Below, piece after piece: positions 45,544 through 57,783 of a stretch of 57,965 nucleotides of DNA. Under the pieces are notes generated by a model, which ran no database searches, was not told where the DNA came from, and was given only the letters and a program-made list of their open reading frames with translations. Numbering within the stretch: position 1 is the first letter of the stretch; each line of letters begins with the position of its first letter. The stretch lies in contig JAWQRN010000011.1 in assembly GCA_033557685.1 (NCBI GenBank), forward strand, positions 1 to 57,965, written 5' to 3'. Both the position numbers and the translations under genes were made by a program. Origin of the DNA: Sperchopsis tessellata. Taxonomy: Eukaryota > Arthropoda > Insecta > Coleoptera > Hydrophilidae.

Positions 45544-47579
45544 GCTTCTAATATTTTGCTATTACCGAAATATTTCCAGAAAATCACAACCAATCTACTA
45601 TTTACGCGAAGTTAGGAACAACAACATTTCACGTTGGTGCAACGATCTGTATAAACAAGGAAGTTTTGTCGTTGACGTGGCCGATTTATAATACGTAAAA
45701 AGAGAAAACACGGAACAAAAATAATATGCACAAAAGACCTGTCTTCTGAGGTATAAGTTACAATATTAATATATTGGTAAAAATATACATACTCTACAAA
45801 AAAACTCAATCGAATGATCAACTATTATTATTACAACAATTATTTTATTGAACATTGATTTTACATTTTTTTAACTATATTATGATGTATAAACTTTATA
45901 ACAATCAAGCTACTTTTAATTATATCCGTGTCAATTAGTATAAAGTAGAAGATATGTACCAAACAATAAAATTAAAGCGTCATTTTTGGGAATATGCATT
46001 CAGGAATCTAAGTTTTTTGTAATGCGTAACGTTTCTTCAAATTGGTGAGCACACTTTAGTAGAACTAAACTTTCGGAGTGCATAAGTGGAACTCAGTGTC
46101 ACTGCAGCCGAATGCAACTTAGAAATGCATCTTTTTAAGATACAATAAATAAGTTTGAATGTTATACACTACTGTTTTCTAAACTATTGACATTTGATTA
46201 TAATCACGTTGGTATCTATATTTTTTCCACTGAAATAAAATTAAAAAAATAGTAAACCTTCTGAACACTAAACTAGAACTACTTTAATTAATGTAATAAT
46301 AAATGTATCGAAAATACTCTAGACATAATCTATTATGTCTAGAGTATTTTCGATCTTTTAGATTGCATGCTGTTAAAGATTTAATTTAAATATTTATCAA
46401 AAAATAAAGAACTGCTGGTAATCCCTAGAAAGAGATTGTTGTAAGGAACATCTTCAAGTCTATCTTTTACGTACGGGGAATAAAATCGCTTGCTGTTGAA
46501 TATATTTTTTGAACCAATCAACAAAAAGTAACTTCAGAATTTCCGCACCCCTTCCTTCTGGAAAATAAATATATAATATGATTTATTATGTAAAGCAAAA
46601 ATATGAGATTATTAAATTCTGTTCCGCCACCTTACTACAGACTATCTGCAGATTATATACAGTTTTTAATATAGATTTATATTTGGATTGTAAATGACGG
46701 GTGATTCTTTCAGTTGCATCTTATCTAGTCGAAGTCAAATATTCTACTCTGATAATCATAAAAAAATCACCTGTTTACAATAGCCTTTATATCAATTCTT
46801 CAGTGCGATAAATTATTTTAATATGATACCGGAAGAAGCAAAACTAAATGGGATATTTTTGTGTATTTGTCCATTTGAAAATAAAAAGCAATCCTATTTT
46901 CTAAGTTTTGTGTGATTATTTGATTTGTACTTACTATACTAAATAATTATAGTACATACTAATAGGAGAATATATAAATATATAATATTTTTAATTTATT
47001 TAAAAATGATAACATGTGTAATATATAAAATAAAGTTCGATTTTTAAAAAATCCGACTTCGTCGAATTTTTCCAACGTTATTGTCTCTAGAACAACAAAG
47101 AATTTTTACAGTTTTTCTACGGCAACCTTACATGATCCAAATTCAACAGACTTCTCATCGAACTTTGCTTGTGCCCTGCCTTACTACGAGATATTAAAGA
47201 TTCGTTTCTTTTTTCAAAGTCCTATCTTGCAGAAATATGCAATTAGTATATATAATAATTCGATTGCTTACTGTATACATTTTGTAAAATAACTAAAAGT
47301 CATGACAAAACTTCCTTGGATATATGCTTTAACTTTGAGCTAAAGACATAACAAAAGTTATGCATGTAAAATAATTAAATTTTCAATGCAGAATTGATTA
47401 TTTTCAAATACTTTTATTTCTTACATATAAGATTCTATACAATAAAACTACTTATAGAATTTTATGAATTATTTCTAAACTATAATATTTGACAGTTTTA
47501 TCAGTTACGATTTTTATATGTCTATGGACGAATCCAGTAAACTGCGCAATACCGGGGATTTATAAGTGCAACCAACTTC
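45544..47579. other. Divergent intergenic region between MBF1 and Pep
   Basis: About 2 kb, AT-rich. It should contain both promoters, but I cannot place core elements with confidence. It holds the palindrome at 46307-46354. Confidence 0.4.
46307..46354. repeat. Perfect 23-bp inverted repeat with a 2-nt loop
   Basis: The left arm starts ATCGAAAATACTCTAGACAT and ends TAAT at 46329. CT follows, and the right arm 46332-46354 is the exact reverse complement. The flanks do not extend it. Confidence 0.9.
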
Positions 47580-47589
47580 GTACTAAAGC

Positions 47590-47681
47590 CATCCACTACG
47601 TTCCTCTTTCCTGTCTGCGGTATACTAGTTCGCCGACATCTTGTTAAGTAGTTGTTCCTGCAATTTCAACGTTAATTTCAG
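47590..47681 (+). other. Candidate 5'-UTR exon of the Pep gene
   Basis: This relatively GC-richer stretch ends TTAATTTCAG before the donor GTAAATATT. The matching acceptor CGCATGTCTAG at 47860 lies 10 bases before the start codon. The left edge is a guess. Confidence 0.5.
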
Positions 47682-47870
47682 GTAAATATTCACCCAAATT
47701 GTTCATATTTTGCTTCATTTGTCAGTTATCTAAAAATTCGTCAAATAGAGAAGTACTCTGAAGAGGTATTTTTCTCATTGTATTGATTTTTCTACTGCCG
47801 CTGGGGACGCCATCATCAATTAATCTTTCTTAATTTGTTTTTTTTTTTTCGCATGTCTAGTTAAATAATC

Positions 47871-50800
47871 ATGGCAAATCGAAGATTTGGTGGTCCTCAA
47901 AGAGGAGGAAATCCTAGAGGTTATAATCAGAGTAATGTCAACCCCTGGCAAGGGGGCTCAGCTCCTGGTGGTCCCTTACCTAATCAAAATATTCAAACGC
48001 AGTTAGCTCTTGCTTTGACTAGCTTACTGCAACCCAAGCAGCAGATGAACGATAATCCACCATCCTTGCTTTCTTTGAACCCCTCTCAGGGATATTTCAA
48101 CGAAGGTTACGGTTCCGGAGGTCGTTTCGGCAACCGTGGCCGTGATATGCGACGACCTGAACCCTATAACAAGGTATGAATCTATCTTATATTAGTCCTC
48201 CATTGTGAATAACTATGTATTTTTAATATATTAAACTGCTCCTAAATTACTGCAAAAATTTTCTTCAATTTGCAGTAATTCATTGCAAAAATTACTTCAA
48301 TTGGATTTTAAAAATATCTATTTCAAACGATAAAGTACATGTAAAATTTCTTAACGCTCCTGCTTTTACAGTAACTATTCCACGAATGGAGTGTTGATTT
48401 TAATCTCCGCCCTTTTATGCAAATTGATAATCTTTTAATTATTCTGAAAATGCACGATGCTGTCTGAAGTGCCTGCAGCTTCAAGAGAAAATCAAATTTA
48501 CAGGGAAGAGAAAAAATCAGCACAATTTTCACTCTAAAATTTTGCATTTATCGTTGCTATCAACTCATAGTCTATTCCTTCGCCCCATTTTATCAAATTT
48601 TCCCTATTTTACGTAGTGATCAATATGAGCTTTTACAAGGTTTTCTGTTTTATAACTCACTTTTTATTGAAACGTCTCTGAATTTCCTTATTATTAGCTA
48701 TTATAGGAAGTGTGTTAAGGTGAGTATTTTGTTTGTACTTATATTATTTTTATGCCCTAAATTATAGAATTTCTTTCATTTGTAAATAGCAGCCATTTTG
48801 TTTTGTTGACATCACTCAAGTATGAAGCTGATACTAGATTTATTTAAATGCTTAAGTTATATACATATGTAACATAAGAAATATTTTGTATCTTAATTGA
48901 ATGCCTATGTCATTATTTAAAACAATTTTTTTATATAATCAATAATCCCCACTTCATTTGCTTTAAAAAAAATTGTTTTAACTCTAGTTTATATTTAAGA
49001 TGTAGTTTTAAAAATTACCTCAAAAAACTAAAAAAAATTATTGTTATTGATTTATCATTTAAAAAATTACCACACGAGTAATTTACGAATATGTAATAAG
49101 TTCTTCATATGAAAATTGGCATTTTTATTTCTATCTGCATTTTTATTTCTATCTACATTTTTAGAGCGTATTGCAAAAATTGCTGGAAGAAATGCTGCAT
49201 TTTAAGGAATTCCTCCCCTTGCCGGTGGAACTGTATCTCCATGCAGTTCAGCATCCTTACAGAATACTATTTAGCTCCATTCTTATAAACTATGTTGTGT
49301 CTTCTACGAGGGTGCTATTAAATAGTGGTCGGAAATAAAAACGCCAATTTTCTCCATTTGTCGGCCATTTTGAAAATGTATGACTCGCGTAATCATTTCC
49401 AGTTCTTCAAAAGGTCATATTTATTTACATTTTAGTCTCGCTAGGGTTCTCATATGTTAAAACATTCTAATTCGGTACAAGAGGGGTCCACACGGGGTGT
49501 TTCTTCTTCCAGCCATTCTTTTTTCATCGCAACCGCTTGCTTATTTATTCAATCAGTGCCTTTGTGTTGGGCCACAGTACAAAGAATTTTTTTGTCTAAC
49601 AATGGGATGGGAGCGCCTAAGCTTTTGGAATCTACATTTCAAAATGTTTGATACATTATGTTTTCACTAGCAAATTTTCAAAATACTATATTTGTGAATT
49701 TTTTAAACATTGAGGCTACAATATTGCGGAAATAGTTTCTGTACGTGTGTGGACATTCCTGGAAAATGTTACCTCTCGTTATTTTTCCTGTATGTTTTCA
49801 ATATAATGATAATCTCTGAGGGGAGACATTTTTAAAAATACATAGAAGGTTGTGTATTTTGTGACAATTTTGTGTAAAATTATGTTTAAAAATTTATCAA
49901 ACCATTTTTATGCACTGGCCCATGTCCATTGGAGGAATTTGTTAGTACTACCACTTAATGACAATTTTCATATAATTTACGAAGAATAAGAAGCAATTCT
50001 TCCTAAATGATGTGTGGACCTTATTAATTTATAAATCTTAATTTATTTGCTTACAAATTATATTTAGTATAATATAATAAACGTGCGTATTGAAAACGGG
50101 TTAAGTCGTTCATTCATAGTATAACATATTTTTTTTTTTTTCCAGTGTACTTTATTTTAATATGTGACTAAAATTATTCTTACTGATGACATAACCAGGT
50201 CCAAACCATTTTTCACTCTGCAAATTGTCAGTTATGGCTAGAATGATGGTTGTTTACTACTCAGTTTAAAATATAAGCAAAATTGTGAGAAATTTTTAAA
50301 ATATGCCCTTTGTTGTAGTTCTCCGTTATTTTTGCGAATTGAGCATATATAATAATATCACATTTAAATTGACAAACTAATTTTTTCTGGTATTAACAAA
50401 AAAATATCAACAATTATTATGTTTTCTTACAAATTGCTAGAATTTTATTTAAAATTTTAGATGTTTGGTTTTGTTGTAGTTGAAAATGGTAATGTGAAAT
50501 TTATTAAACATGAAAGATAAAAAATACAGTTATTAATAATAGTTTTGAAATTTATTATCATAGAAAACAAAGCGAACTAATGATTTTTGGTGAAAAGGTC
50601 AGAATATCGGTGACAGTGCATTTATGACTACTAGTATGACATTATGTTAGAAGAATTCATCAAATTCAGCTAGCTTCACGTAATCAAAATGGGATGTAGC
50701 TCTTCGTCAAATGATTCTGATATTGGTGCCATTTTATCTTGGGAAAATCGTAAGATCTACAAATACATCTTCCAATAATCAAATCATTGTTCTAATATAA

Positions 50801-53800
50801 ACAAATGATGTCCACTTGCTGGTAAACATCTGAAGTATATATCAGGATATGGAGCAGTGGCATAAATCATCGAATTTATCTTATGTTCTTATTCAATTGT
50901 TTTAAATAATTTTATTTCTTGGAAAAACTGGAATAATTCAACATTTTACATTTCTGGTATCATGTATATATGTTACTATCTTCCCATGTAAATATTTTAA
51001 AAATATCATTGTTCCTAATGATTATTTTGTCATATTTCTGAAATAAAGTGACGAAAGTCGTCACGATGAATTTTAACATGCTTTACCAATTAAGCTAAAT
51101 ATTGATCACTATGGTAATATACCCCTACTCTATAGTATCCTCCTTACAATATTTTATTTATAAATAGTAATCTTTTCATAGTATTTCATTATTATATGTC
51201 ACCAACTTATGTCTGTAATATCTCCAAGAGGATGCTGATTTCAACTTGATTCTACTATTTGTTTTTTAACTTCTCCCAAAAATAGAATCGAGGTGGTGGT
51301 AATTGGCGCGATAACAAAGGAGGTAAAGGATTTGCTGGTCGCAACCCTCGTTTTATTAAAGATAAGAAACAGGATAATAAAAAAGACGACAAAAAGAAAG
51401 AAGAGAAACGTGAATCCGAAGAGGGCAGGTAAGGAATCTCATTTCTTTTTGGAAACTTCTCTATGTCACGCTCCCAAGTTTGATGTAGACAGATTTTCTT
51501 ATTAGTAACTCGATTGGACACCTATTTGTTCATTGTAAATGTATTAAAAAAAAGAACCTACTTCAAAATGCAAGTTCTGTTTTCATTGGAATTTTTATTT
51601 TGCCGAACGAAATTTTCTCTTCGTTTACTTCAAAAATGCTAATTCAGCTTTCATTCTATCTTTGAAATTGAACATCAAAATTTCTTTTTTATTTTCACTA
51701 CTATTTAACTTTTTTTAAATTTTTTGCATATTACTAATTTATTTCATCTTCAGAAAAGTTTAATTCGAGTTTTAATTTTCCGTTTTTTTTTTATGTTAAT
51801 GTTGTATAAACAAGGCTCTTAATATCTATTGCAATTATAAGTTCATGTATTAATTTTTAACTACCTACTCAGATTAATAAGATGTATTAAACTTCTAAAA
51901 GTGGTAAAATAAACTTATTTTTTAATTTATCGAATGTTCTATTTCATTTACTATTATCAAAAAACATTCAGTATTTGATTTAATAAAAATTAAGAAATTA
52001 TGAATTCACTTAATGTTTTAGCCATTTAAGTGCAGTATACATGAATGAGTGAGAACAATAGATGAATTCTGATAAGGAAAGTCTATTTTGAAAACTAATT
52101 AAAGTTGTCAAACCGTGAAATTCAAACTTTAATCGTTTGAGTTCTAAATTTAAAATAACTTGATTTGATGTATTAGGAAAATCAGTTTTTGCCTATAAAT
52201 TAGTAAACCTATTTGAATATGTCTTTGGATTTCAAAATATTGATTTGTTGATTTTAAAAGTTTAGGTTCCATTGAGATAACAAAAACAATTTGATAAAAC
52301 AGAACATTCCATATATAAAAAAGTAATTTCACGTTTTCATACGAATTTTTTTTGTCCACGTGTTCATATTGTATGGTAGTTTACAAAAGTAAAACGTAAT
52401 ATGTAGGCTACTAATCGATGTCAATATATTTAATTACGTAAGTATGCTATGATTCGTGTTTTTCAAAAGCATAACTAATTAAACAATACAAATAAACAAA
52501 AGTTAAATTCAATTATAACTATTAAACAGTATAAAAAGAACTGCATTTCTTACTTAATGTGTACTTTTACAATATATGAGATAGTCTTGATAGTATGAAT
52601 GTATGGATTTTTCTTTGTATAATTTAGTATTTTTAAAATCATATAAATCTTTAGGGAAGAAGGTGAAGGTGAAAAGCGTGATTGGAAGACTGAGAAAAAT
52701 GCCGGAGATGAGTCTATGGAGACCACTGAGGAAGGCAAGGAAGGAGAAAAGAAGGACGGAGAGAAGAAGGATAGAAGCAAGTTCGCCAACTTACCGGCCA
52801 GTTTACTCCACTGTTTCATCTGCAACAAAAGTATGTGGGATGGTGAATCTTTCCAGAACCATATTGGCGGTAAGTAGTCAACATCTTATGAATTTTTTAT
52901 CACCACAGGTTTTTATATCAGTGATAAAACTTTTGAAACCCAAATGAGTTACTATATCTAACTATAATAAGGATCATATTAAATATAAATATCAGTTCAG
53001 TTGCTTCTAATCACTAATTTAATGTTAATGCTCAGACTATCAAATATTAAAAAAAAGTGTTGTCAAAAATGAAAAAAAATATCACCATTTTGTGCATGTA
53101 GCTATTACTTTGAAGATACCCAATTTCTAGATCTTGTCACTGGAGTTTTTAATATCTTTATGACTGAATAAATAAAGTGCTGCTATTGTACACGTCAAAA
53201 TATTGTCCATTCTTTCAAATATTTTAAGAATATATATGTATATAAATACATACATACAATTATGTATGTACGTATTATCGATTGTTTCAGAAATACTCGT
53301 ATGCATTTCACGCTTATTAAAAATTCTCAGCTGAAAATATTTTGAAACAATCTGTCATCTATTAACGAAGTATAAAAATGAATAGCGCAAGTAAATATAA
53401 TCTCTCGACCCACTGTATCTAGTAGCTGAAATACTTGCGCTTTTCATATTTATACTTCTCTTAATAGATATCCGAAATACTTCAGGTTGTTACTATTACT
53501 TAACAATTTGACCTTGGATCAAAACTCACTAAAAGAAATTCTTCCAATCTATTCCTGGTTCCAAACCCAAAACAAAATTTCAAGCTCCCAAACAAGATGT
53601 TTGTCCTAACATAATGTAAGATTAGTTTAAATGTAAATATTAATTGTGTCATTCATTCTTGATTCTAAGCAATAACTTCATTTAAGAGCAACTACCTGCT
53701 CGATCATAATAAATTTTTTAAATTCCTCTTTCAGGCACTGCCCATGTCCAAATGCTTAACAGCGCTGAAGAGAGCTTCCGCATTGTGGTCAACATTTTGA

Positions 53801-55158
53801 GGGAAAACATGAGGTTAGCTGAAGAGAAAGAAATGATTGAATTAAACCGTATGGTTCGCAGTAACCGTAAATACGTTCATAAGATGAAGGAACCTCAAAG
53901 CCACTGCAATATGTGTGACATGAAGTTTTTGGGCAAGATTATTGCTCATCGCAAAACAGCTGGTCATCAACGCCTTAAGCGATACTTGCACCCCAAATGT
54001 GACATCTGTAATCTTGAATTCCCATCCCGTATTGAATGGGTTGAACATCGCTTCACTCCAGAACATCTGTTCAAATTGAAGGAAGTTATGGAAAACAAGG
54101 CTGGTGGTGCGGATGGAAACATCATTGAAGAAAATATTGAGCTCGAGTTGGAACCTCTTTTGGATGAAAGTCTACAGTCTGAATGTGAAACGCCTGTGAC
54201 TGAACTGGATGAAGCTTTGGACAACTTGCAAAATCGCATTCCAGCTTACAAGAAGAGCCGTGCAGTTGCAACAAAGTGCCTAAAGGCGGCAGAAGGTTTT
54301 ATCTGCGAACTTTGTCATAGATTCTTCGAATCTGAAGAACTTTCTAAAGTAAGATATTTTTTTTTTTTTTTTTTCTTATATAGTGTCCCAATCTGAATGA
54401 GATGGGATAACATGGTATCTTTGTCAATATTGGTGCAACAAAGTAAATTGTATAGGCTGCAGAACATTCTCCATTTCTTTAACACTTACAGTAACGAAGA
54501 TAGTCCTGTTCTCCCATACTGGTTGGTACACACTGTATATTCATCTGCGATGGCAAAACTAAAATATCCATTGCCACGATCATAATCTGCTCTCTTTGTT
54601 TAAAAAAATATAACTATCCACCTAACATTTCTTTTAACAATTTTTAGTTTGCACGTAAATTCCCATATAAGTAGTTTTTAACCTATCGTTTATTTCTAGG
54701 CTCATTTGAAGACAGAAAGTCACTATCACTCATTCGTGACTGCTATTAAGAAGAAGGCTAAGCGTGCAGCAGCTGAGAAGGCTGATGATGATGGCAATTG
54801 GAAGAGAAGGAAGACTGAAAATGGAGATGAAGAAGCATCTGGTGAAAAGGGTGATGATAAAACCGATGCCAATGGTGGAGATGCTGAGATGTACGATCCG
54901 GAGGAAGCTTGCAATGAAAATAATGAGGAAGGTGGTTCTCAAGAAGAGGGAGCAGCTAAACCAGAAGGTGAAGAAAAGGATGAAAGCAAATGGGCTGAAG
55001 TAGATGCCATCATTGACTCTGGAGAGACAACTGATGTCAAAGAGGAGGAAGATGATCAAGAGGAAGAGACTAAGTCTCCAACTAAAAGGGGAGGTCCCCG
55101 TGGAGGAACTGCTAAGAATGGTGCAGGGCCAAAAAGCAAAACTAGAGCTCGCAAGTAG
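47871..55158 (+). CDS. Pep: Zinc finger protein on ecdysone puffs-like (Pep), five coding exons
   Basis: A nuclear RNA/DNA-associated protein; Drosophila Pep sits on active, hormone-induced loci and in hnRNP particles. Coding exons are 47871-48173, 51286-51428, 52655-52869, 53735-54348 and 54700-55158. All introns are GT-AG and phases 0/2/1/0 are kept, giving 577 residues. Residues 1-115 are Gly/Asn/Arg/Gln-rich (GGPQRGGNPRGYNQ, RFGNRGRDMRR). Residues 116-190 are Lys/Glu-rich. Four C2H2 fingers follow: 202-224 (CFICNKSMWDGES, CX2CX12HX5H), 278-298 (CNMCDMKF), 309-331 (CDICNLEF) and 411-433 (CELCHRFF). The C-terminus is acidic, then basic (KSPTKRGGPRGG). HX5H spacing is typical of RNA-binding U1-like fingers. 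Pep identity is by architecture; a CIZ1/ZNF-type relative is the alternative. Confidence 0.85.
48174..51285. other. Pep intron 1
   Basis: 3.1 kb and AT-rich. It holds a short hairpin at 48246-48284 (AATTACTGCAAA/TTTGCAGTAATT) and the repeat block at 49160-49300. Other ORFs are not convincing. Confidence 0.4.
49160..49300. repeat. Stem-loop repeat related to 29900-30010
   Basis: GAACTGTAT-CTCC-ATGCAGTTC with downstream AGCATCC, ATACTATTTAGCTCCATTCT parallels GAACTGCAT-CTGCT-ATGCAGTTC, AGCCTTT, ATGCTATTTGGTTCCGTTTT near 29950-30010. Confidence 0.55.
51429..52654. other. Pep intron 2
   Basis: 1.2 kb, AT-rich, with no recognisable element. Confidence 0.35.
53358..53468. repeat. 111-bp hairpin in Pep intron 3
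   Basis: The left arm TCTATTAACGAAGTATAAAA... (53358-53394) pairs with the right arm 53432-53468 over about 36 bp, with two mismatches and one small bulge. The loop is about 37 nt. The size suits a pre-miRNA or a miniature inverted-repeat element. Confidence 0.7.
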
Positions 55159-55253
55159 AGGTTTAATGTAATTCCATTTTATATTTAATGTCGACATGTT
55201 TTCTACGTCACATGTAGAAACTGTTGTATGTTTATTAATGTATTTGGTGTAAT

Positions 55254-55259
55254 AATAAA
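55254..55259 (+). terminator. Pep poly(A) signal AATAAA
   Basis: AATAAA lies 95 bp after the stop codon of Pep. Confidence 0.55.
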
Positions 55260-55264
55260 TAATT

Positions 55265-56328
55265 TCACATTTAGCCCTCTCCACTATTTAATAAGTATGT
55301 ATTAGTTATGTAATGTTCGATCTATAGATTCCGGTATTCTCTTATTATTGTAAGTGTGCTATTGATTTTCATTAAATTATATGACTGTATATTTGCGGTC
55401 TCTTTTTAACTTTTTTCTTTCCTATTAAACTGGATGTGATAGATATGTTTCTTTTGCTTCTGAATGAGTATTTTAAATGCTGAAGAAAAATCACTTCATA
55501 GCTGTTTATAATCTTGGGCATTTTATGTTCAATCATCAGCAATGTTGATGGTTTATCCACTTGCGTCTCATTTTGGTATGAGCAAAACTTATTTTATTAA
55601 TTAAAAGGTTAACAATAATTTAAGAATTATCTCAATTGATAATGAGTGATGAAGCTCATTATTATTTATATAATTAGATGGAACTATTTTATCAAACTTA
55701 GGACCAAGACTTTTCTCAATGTCAGATTCTTATTTTCAATAATTATTTTTTATTTTAGAAAAGTAAATCCTGCATATACACTGAATATTTCCAGTTGACT
55801 TTAACAAAGGAATATACTTGACTTTTAAAAAAAATAGTTACCACGATTTGAAATCTTGATGTTGAGAACATGATCAAGGTAATATTAGGTGTTATGAAAA
55901 TATGCCAACTAAAATATACCAGCATTGCGAATGAATAATTTTCTCAAAACCACGAAGTATATATATTTAACAGCACGTCAAGTGTAAGAAGTCGCACCTA
56001 CGTTGTACATCTGCTTTGATGTCTCGTGCTTTAATATCTTTTTTATGTACTTTTAAAGCTTAATAAAGGAAATTAATTGTTTCATGGAAGATTTTCCAAA
56101 CCTATGGATTTTTTCTTGTCCGAGGTGTACTATGCTTTAAAAGTTGATGAAAAATTGTATAGTATAGCATTCTTTAAAATAAGTTATGTTCATAAACGTG
56201 TAATTTTATTTTGCAATAAACTATCTTCTGTTGCGTATATATTGATATTTTATTTCGTCTATATTCAAGAATAATCGAAAAAAATTTATATCAAGTTTTA
56301 AATTTATCAGCAAATTAGTAAAAATTAA
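55265..56328. other. Intergenic, AT-rich
   Basis: No recognisable gene or element. A second AATAAA near 56060 is unassigned. Confidence 0.3.
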
Positions 56329-56583
56329 TGTGAAACAAGTATTTTAAATTTCCCTCTCTGGTGGCCTGCAGAGGACGTTATTTCCGCCCGTATGGGGTTG
56401 TTTGCAAACCCTACCAATATTATCGGCCGCTTCGATGACGAACACACGAGAAGAAGTAGTACACGCCGTATAATTTCATTTCTTTAATTTTTACCAGCAT
56501 ATTTATTTTATTTCTTTTGAAATAAGTGTTTGATTATATTTATGTATTTTAATTTCACCGGCAAGAACAAAACCACGTTTACA
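56329..56583 (+). repeat. Candidate 5' LTR of a Ty3/gypsy-type element
   Basis: The proposed ends are TGTGAAACAAG and CACGTTTACA, with TG...CA termini. The right end is set by the primer-site-like sequence right after it. The left end is a guess, because the 3' LTR lies outside the window. Confidence 0.5.
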
Positions 56584-56584
56584 A

Positions 56585-56596
56585 ATTGGCGCTCAA
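56585..56596 (+). other. Candidate primer binding site
   Basis: TTGGCGCTCAAC follows the LTR end after two bases (AA). It resembles the TGGCGCCCAAC-type tRNA primer sites of LTR retrotransposons. Confidence 0.5.
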
Positions 56597-56839
56597 CTTA
56601 CGGCCTGTGTAAAATTAAATTAAAGCGAGTACATCATGACTACAAACGTGCATCATAACATTAAACGCTTCGTTTCAAAGCGGTAAGTGTTTAAATTCGT
56701 AAAACTTGTGCGATCGTGACACGTGTGTGTTGTGCATCGAAGTCGCATTACCAAGATTGACATCTGACCCAGTGGCATCGAAGTACGATAAACTGTAATT
56801 CTCAACGAGTTGCAACCACGGGGAAACGCAGGTACTACA

Positions 56840-57084
56840 ATCTGCGTGGTAGTAAGGAAACGATCAGAAATCTTGGCTGCTCCAGTTGTAAATGACGTAA
56901 GAACAATTCCAGGAGCTGTTAAGAGTTGTAGCGTCCAATGCAGTCGCCCAAACAGTTGCGCCCGCGAATCAACAAGGAACTTTGGCTAAATGTATATCAA
57001 AGCTTTCAGGTGAAAAGGTAGCTGACGTCAGTCTTTATTAATGCGGTCGAAGTTTACAAAGACTGCACGTGCACTTCAGACTAG
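56840..57084 (+). pseudogene. Gag N-terminal part, out of frame
   Basis: A frame here reads EQFQELLRVVASNAVAQ and SKLSGEKVADVSLY, then stops near 57041. The gag sequence continues in another frame (INAVEVYKDCTCTSD) to a TAG at 57082-57084. The N-terminal gag is therefore broken by a frameshift and a stop. Confidence 0.5.
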
Positions 57085-57783
57085 ATGGCACCCATGGTTA
57101 CCCATGCTATTGGATGGTTTTGCTGCTACATGTGGCGAGGCGTTCAAGCTACGGTCAGCATATGGCAGAAAGCTGTAAAGCTACTCCAAGACATTTTTGG
57201 TCCCAAGAAACTAGCATGGCGTGTATTTTTAGAATTATTCGCAGCTAAGCAAGAAATTCGAACACCAACAGATGTTTTTATTTACAAAGCACTCGTTCTC
57301 TTAGCTCTACTTGATTATGAACAGTTGACCGAAGAAATGCAAATGGATATGGGGTATGACTTATTAAGCAATATAATCAAGGAAAAGGTTCCACGGGACA
57401 AAGTAAGGATGTTCCAAGAGCTACTAAGTGAGTCAAGGATAGCTGAGCAAATGTTTGCAGATAGAGATGTATATACCCCAACGGTGAAGGACGATAAGCT
57501 CAAAAAGCAAACGTGTGTTTTCTGCAAGAACGTAGGCCATGTAAAGGACGACTGCAGAAAATTTGCGGCTTCCAAGCAGGCTAAAAATGCAGAACAGCCG
57601 ACTGAATCAAAAACAAAAGTTAAGCAGGAGCCGAAATCTTATAAGTGCTATGGTTGCAGTGCCGAAGGGTATATAAGGTCAAATTGTCCTAATTGTAGTC
57701 CAGTGGTAGGAACGTCAACATTAAAGTTCTGTACACTTAACTACACCCATTTTTCTTTCAAACCTAGAGCGAGACCTATATAG
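57085..57783 (+). pseudogene. Gag of a Ty3/gypsy-type retrotransposon (Arc-like capsid, zinc knuckles)
   Basis: The 232-residue frame holds a capsid-like part (MWRGVQATVSIWQKAVKLL, VFLELFAAKQEIRTPTDVFI, EEMQMDMGYDLL) related to the gag from which insect Arc genes derive. A first CCHC knuckle, CVFCKNVGHVKDDC (CX2CX4HX4C), is intact. A second, CYGCSAEGYIRSNC, has Tyr where His is expected. The N-terminus is displaced by a frameshift (see the preceding entry), and the frame ends at TAG 57781-57783. It is not a host gene; decay argues against domestication. Confidence 0.75.

Noticed and set aside
54726..55284. Minus-strand ORFs of 62 and 184 residues opposite the last Pep exon
   Set aside because: They are antisense of the acidic Pep C-terminus; the plus frame is joined by correct splice phases.
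57085..57783. A domesticated Arc-like gag gene
   Set aside because: It is followed in frame by a protease, preceded by LTR and primer-site-like sequence, and broken by a frameshift and stops. This fits a decaying retrotransposon.
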